Under the pieces are notes generated by a model. That model was not told where the DNA came from. It made no database searches and worked only from the letters and a program-made list of their open reading frames with translations. A stretch of DNA of 8,462 nucleotides from Acetobacteraceae bacterium. Its GTDB lineage: Bacteria > Pseudomonadota > Alphaproteobacteria > Acetobacterales > Acetobacteraceae. Location: assembly GCA_027489135.1 (NCBI GenBank), contig JAIYAI010000392.1:1-8462 (forward strand), in the 5' to 3' direction. Positions within the stretch are counted from its first letter, which is position 1, and every line of letters begins with the position of its first letter. Below are positions 5,477 through 8,462 of the stretch, piece by piece. Both the position numbers and the translations under genes were made by a program.

Positions 5477-6580
5477 TCAAGCGTCGTCCGGCGGGGCGAA
5501 GCACACCATGTCGGCGGCGCGCCAGCCGATGCTGACGGCCTCGCCCTGGCGCGGCTGGGCTCCGCCACCCTCCGCGTTCGGCAGCATCGCGATCAGCACG
5601 CCGTCGGCGGTCCGCACATGCAGGTAGGTGACGGGGCCGAGATAGACGACATGCGCGACCGTTCCGGTCGCCTCGATCGTGCCCGGCGCGGCGGGTGGGT
5701 TCAGCCGCACCTTCTCCGGCCGCAGCATCAGTTCCACCGCGGCGCCGGCGTCCATGCCGGCGGGCCCCGTGACCAGGAGTTCCCGCCCGCCCGGCTCCAT
5801 CCGCACGCGGAGGCGCCCGTCCCCCTCACGGCCCAGCACCGTCGCCCGCAGCGCGTTCATCATGCCGATGAAGTCGGAGACGAAGTGGCTGCCGGGCCGT
5901 TCGTAGATCTCGCCAGGGGTGCCGGACTGCACGATGCGGCCGCCTTCCATCACCACGATCCGGTCGGAGAGGGTCAGCGCCTCGTCCTGGTCGTGGGTGA
6001 CGAAGATGGTGGTGATGCCGACGGCACGCTGAAGCTGGCGGATCTCGACCTGCATCTGCTCGCGCAGCTTGCGGTCCAGCGCGGCGAGGGGTTCGTCGAA
6101 GAGCAGCACGTCGGGCCGCGTGACCAGCGCGCGGGCCAGGGCCACGCGCTGGCGCTGCCCGCCCGAAAGCTGGGACGGCACGCGGTCGTCGAGGCCCGAA
6201 AGCTGCACCTGGCGCATGGCATCGGCGACGCGGGTGGCGATCTCGGCCCGCGGCAGGCGGCGCATGACGAGGCCATAGGCGATGTTCTCGGCCACCGTCT
6301 TGTGCGGGAAGAGAGCATAGTTCTGGAAGACCATGCCGATGTTGCGCTTCCAGGGCGGCACGTCGTTGGCGCGCGCGTCGCCGATGCGGATCTCGCCCGC
6401 ATCCGGCACTTCCAGCCCCGCGATCATGCGCAAGGTGGTCGTCTTGCCGCAGCCGGATGGGCCGAGCAGGCTGACCATCTCCCCCGGCGCGACGTCGAGG
6501 TCGACGCCGCGGACGGCCTGCACCTTGCCGTACCACTTCACGATGCCCGCCAGGGAGACACCCTTCGCATTCGTGCTCAT
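5477..6580 (-). CDS. ABC importer ATP-binding protein, PotA-like, with TOBE domain
   Basis: The product has 367 residues. It hydrolyses ATP at the cytoplasmic face to drive the two permeases encoded just upstream. The motif set is complete: Walker A G-P-S-G-C-G-K-T-T (40-48), Q-loop with Gln86 (V-F-Q-N-Y-A-L-F-P-H), signature L-S-G-G-Q (138-142), Walker B V-L-L-F-D-E-P (158-164), D-loop A-A-L-D (166-169) and switch His196. A TOBE-type regulatory domain fills about residues 280-360, as in PotA/FbpC/MalK-type subunits. F-V-S-D-F-I-G, just after the nucleotide-binding domain, is also typical of PotA relatives. The start ATG overlaps the stop of permease 2 by ATGA, and GGAAAG stands 8 bases upstream inside that gene, so translation is probably coupled. 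Confidence in the class is high; the transported substrate is inferred only as polyamine-like. Confidence 0.96.
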   Translation of the reverse strand: MSTNAKGVSLAGIVKWYGKVQAVRGVDLDVAPGEMVSLLGPSGCGKTTTLRMIAGLEVPDAGEIRIGDARANDVPPWKRNIGMVFQNYALFPHKTVAENIAYGLVMRRLPRAEIATRVADAMRQVQLSGLDDRVPSQLSGGQRQRVALARALVTRPDVLLFDEPLAALDRKLREQMQVEIRQLQRAVGITTIFVTHDQDEALTLSDRIVVMEGGRIVQSGTPGEIYERPGSHFVSDFIGMMNALRATVLGREGDGRLRVRMEPGGRELLVTGPAGMDAGAAVELMLRPEKVRLNPPAAPGTIEATGTVAHVVYLGPVTYLHVRTADGVLIAMLPNAEGGGAQPRQGEAVSIGWRAADMVCFAPPDDA

Positions 6581-7359
6581 GCGAACTGCTTTCCAAGCCC
6601 CACGGTGCGCTCCACCGCCAGCACCGCCAGCGTCGTCAGCAGGATCAGCAGCGTGGAGACCGCGGCGAGCGTCGGGTCCAGGCTGAACTCGGCGTAGTTA
6701 TACATCTCGATCGGCAGGGTCATCATCCCGGAGCCGACGAGAAACAGGGAGATGGTGAACTCGTCGAAGGAGATGATGAGCGAGAAGGTCGCCCCCGCCA
6801 CCAGGCCCGGCCGCAGCAGCGGCAGGGTGATGGTGCGGAAGCCCTCCCAGGGGCTGGCGCCGAGGGTCAGGGCCGCTTCCTCCCAGGCCTTGTCGATCTC
6901 GGCGAGGGTCGCGGAGACGGTGCGCACCACATAGGGCAGCACGATCACGATATGCGCCAGCACCAGGCCCTGGAAGGTGCGGATCAAGCCGAGCGGCGCC
7001 AGCACCATGGCGATGGCCGCGGCCAGCACGATGGCCGGGAAGACCAGCGGCGTCATGAACAGCGTCGCCAGCGCGGCGCGTCCGGGGAAGCGGTAGCGCC
7101 GCAGCGCGAAGGCGCTAAGCGTCCCGACCACGAGGGAGACGGCCGTGGCGACCACGGCGATGGCGGCGCTGTTCCAGGCGGCCGCCAGGATCGCCGGCCG
7201 CTCCAGGATCGCGGCGAACCACTTCAGGGAGAAGCCCTGCGGCGGGAAGGAGAGGTCGCTGCCCGCGCTGAAGGCCGAGGGGATCACCACCGCGATCGGC
7301 AGCGCCAGGAAGACCATCATCACGACGACATAGGCGGAGAGCAGGCGCTTCGAGGTCAT
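6577..7359 (-). CDS. ABC importer inner-membrane permease 2, PotC-like
   Basis: The product has 260 residues, the usual length for PotC/PotI-type permeases. About six hydrophobic segments are visible, roughly at residues 9-30, 62-87, 97-122, 128-150, 188-208 and 232-250. The cytoplasmic EAA loop that docks on the ATPase is clear near 160-185: E-E-A-A-L-T-L-G-A-S-P-W-E-G-F then L-P-L-L-R-P-G. The ATG at 7359 is 2 bases after the permease 1 stop, with GAGG upstream. The open frame continues upstream through permease 1 in a different frame, but that part is an arginine- and alanine-rich shadow without membrane segments, so a fusion is rejected. The gene ends in an ATGA overlap with the ATPase gene. 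Confidence 0.95.
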   Translation of the reverse strand: MTSKRLLSAYVVVMMVFLALPIAVVIPSAFSAGSDLSFPPQGFSLKWFAAILERPAILAAAWNSAAIAVVATAVSLVVGTLSAFALRRYRFPGRAALATLFMTPLVFPAIVLAAAIAMVLAPLGLIRTFQGLVLAHIVIVLPYVVRTVSATLAEIDKAWEEAALTLGASPWEGFRTITLPLLRPGLVAGATFSLIISFDEFTISLFLVGSGMMTLPIEMYNYAEFSLDPTLAAVSTLLILLTTLAVLAVERTVGLGKQFA

Positions 7360-7361
7360 GG

Positions 7362-8204
7362 TCAGCGCCTCGACCAGCGGCGCAGCAGCAGCCCGTAGGC
7401 GCCGAGCAGCACCAGCGTCGCCAGGCTCAGCAGGATGCCCGAGGCCGCGCCGCCGGGCCAGTCGACCAGGGTGACCATCTGCTCGTGGATGGCGATGGCC
7501 ATCACGGTCACATGCCCGCGCCCCAGCCAGATCGGCGTCACGAAGGCGCCGACGCAGAGGCAGAAGGTGATGACCGACCCCGCCGCGATGCCCTGCACGG
7601 AGAGCGGCAGCGTCACCGTCAGGAAGTTGCGCACCGGCGTGGCGCCCAGGGTCGCCGCGGCTTCGGCATAGGCGCCGTCGATCTTGCCCAGCACCGCGGC
7701 GATGGACAGCACCATGAAGGGCATCAGCACATGCACCATGCCGAGCACCACGGACCAGAAGCCCTTCATCAGCCGCAGCGGTTCGTCGACGACGCCGAGG
7801 GACAGCAGCGCCGCGTTCACCAGCCCCTCGTTGCCCAGCAGGATCGTCCAGCCCATGGTCCGCACCACGATGCTGACCAGCAGCGGGAAGATGGTGCCGA
7901 GGAACACCAGATGCGCCCAGCGCGAGCCCGAACGCGCCAGGAACCAGGCGATCGGGTAGCCCAGCACCGCGCAGATCAGCGTCACCGTGGTGCCGAGCGA
8001 GAAGGTGCGCAGCGCCACGTTCAGCATGTACTCGTCGCCGAGGAACTCGGCGTATTTGGCGAAGCTCGGGCCGATGGGGCCGGGGAAGCGCTCGCGCAGC
8101 GACATCCCCCCCATGACCACGAAGGGCCAGACCAGCACGAGGCCGAGCAGCGCCACCCCGGGCGCGAGCATCAGGGTGGCATTCAGGGCGCGGCGCGGAT
8201 TCAT
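7362..8204 (-). CDS. ABC importer inner-membrane permease 1, PotB-like
   Basis: The product has 280 residues, as expected for PotB/PotH-type permeases. The first membrane helix lies at about residues 10-31 and is followed by a periplasmic stretch with S-L-R-E-R-F-P-G. Further hydrophobic segments lie near 66-90, 98-122, 145-170, 203-226 and 255-275. The EAA loop is at about 179-205: Y-A-E-A-A-A-T-L-G-A-T-P-V-R-N-F then L-P-L. The ATG at 8204 is chosen because M-N-P-R-R-A-L-N-A-T-L-M-L-A-P-G is a normal permease opening. Frame-compatible codons upstream only translate the preceding gene out of frame. Its ATG overlaps the stop of the upstream gene (ATGA), and a weak GGAG stands about 11 bases before it. 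It pairs with permease 2 to form the translocation channel. Confidence 0.94.
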   Translation of the reverse strand: MNPRRALNATLMLAPGVALLGLVLVWPFVVMGGMSLRERFPGPIGPSFAKYAEFLGDEYMLNVALRTFSLGTTVTLICAVLGYPIAWFLARSGSRWAHLVFLGTIFPLLVSIVVRTMGWTILLGNEGLVNAALLSLGVVDEPLRLMKGFWSVVLGMVHVLMPFMVLSIAAVLGKIDGAYAEAAATLGATPVRNFLTVTLPLSVQGIAAGSVITFCLCVGAFVTPIWLGRGHVTVMAIAIHEQMVTLVDWPGGAASGILLSLATLVLLGAYGLLLRRWSRR

Positions 8205-8462
8205 GCGGGGCGAAGCTCCGGATGCGCGGCCGCAAGCGCGGCGAAGGCGGCGTCCACGTCCCGTTCGTCCCCTGGTTTCGTGATGGCCTCGAAGAGGCGG
8301 AGCTTGACGAAGTGCCGCCAGTGGACGGGCAGGCGGGCCAGCAGGGCTGTCAGCGCGTCGTAGCGCGCCGGCGTCCACAGCGTCTCGAAGCCGGCGCGGG
8401 TGGCGCAGAGGGTCAGAAATTCGCCCTCTGGCCGCGGCGTGGCGCGCAGCCGCGCGGTCTCC
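8201..8462 (-). CDS. Unidentified protein, C-terminal end, translationally coupled to the ABC importer
   Basis: Read on the minus strand from the window edge, this frame stays open for 86 residues and ends in a TGA that overlaps the ATG of permease 1 (ATGA). The start lies outside the window. The visible part is a soluble-looking, mixed-charge sequence with W-T-P-A-R-Y-D-A-L, then L-P-V-H-W-R-H-F-V-K-L-R-L-F-E-A-I, ending in A-A-H-P-E-L-R-P-A. There is no membrane segment. I do not recognise the family. The tight overlap and the good amino-acid composition support a real gene that is first, or early, in the importer operon. It could be an enzyme acting on the transported compound or a regulator; this is open. 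Confidence 0.72.
   Translation of the reverse strand, partial: ETARLRATPRPEGEFLTLCATRAGFETLWTPARYDALTALLARLPVHWRHFVKLRLFEAITKPGDERDVDAAFAALAAAHPELRPA

Noticed and set aside
5425..5568. 48-residue N-terminal extension of the ABC binding protein
   Set aside because: It overlaps the end of the ATPase gene and would move the Tat signal into the interior; the ATG at 5424 has a good ribosome binding site.
7360..8235. Apparent long N-terminal extension of permease 2, giving a 552-residue fusion
   Set aside because: The extension is the permease 1 gene read in the wrong frame: rich in Arg/Gly/Ala, with no membrane helices. Permease 2 alone has normal length from the ATG at 7359.

Overview
The window is very GC-rich with tightly packed genes. 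The gene families suggest an environmental alphaproteobacterium with a large uptake and oxidation repertoire: a molybdenum hydroxylase, a Bug/TctC-type binding protein and a PotABCD-like ABC importer. The style, including GATC-rich intergenic hairpins, resembles Acetobacteraceae such as Roseomonas-type genomes. That placement is an inference from gene content and composition; no rRNA or other marker gene is present.

Left part, plus strand (1-1423): the 3' end of the molybdopterin large subunit of a xanthine dehydrogenase/CO dehydrogenase-type hydroxylase, then its FAD subunit. The 145-bp gap between them holds a 60-bp unit repeated twice in tandem. Each unit folds into the same three-part hairpin, and the second ends just before the ribosome binding site of the FAD subunit. 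The [2Fe-2S] subunit is not in the window. A GC-rich spacer of about 200 bp follows, with two overlapping hairpins and a terminator-like stem-loop.

Second plus-strand unit (1627-3688): a TauD/TfdA-like Fe(II)/2-oxoglutarate dioxygenase, then after 49 bp a secreted Bug-family (tripartite tricarboxylate transporter) solute-binding protein. The pair may bind and oxidise a related organic acid, but nothing in the sequence identifies the substrate.

Convergent spacer (3689-4332): 644 bp without a convincing gene. It is rich in inverted repeats, including a nearly perfect 39-bp palindrome followed by a second 12-bp-stem hairpin. It also holds a 15-bp match, on the opposite strand, to the tandem repeat in the first operon.

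Right part, minus strand (8462 down to 4333): one operon-like run. It is read as an unidentified gene (C-terminal end only), inner-membrane permease 1, inner-membrane permease 2, ABC ATPase, and a Tat-exported periplasmic binding protein. Junctions are ATGA overlap, 2-bp gap, ATGA overlap and 52-bp gap. This is a complete PotABCD-type importer whose exact substrate cannot be read from the sequence. I see no tRNA, rRNA, CRISPR array, transposase or phage gene. No clearly novel system is visible; the most unusual elements are the structured intergenic repeats and the unidentified gene coupled to the ABC importer.
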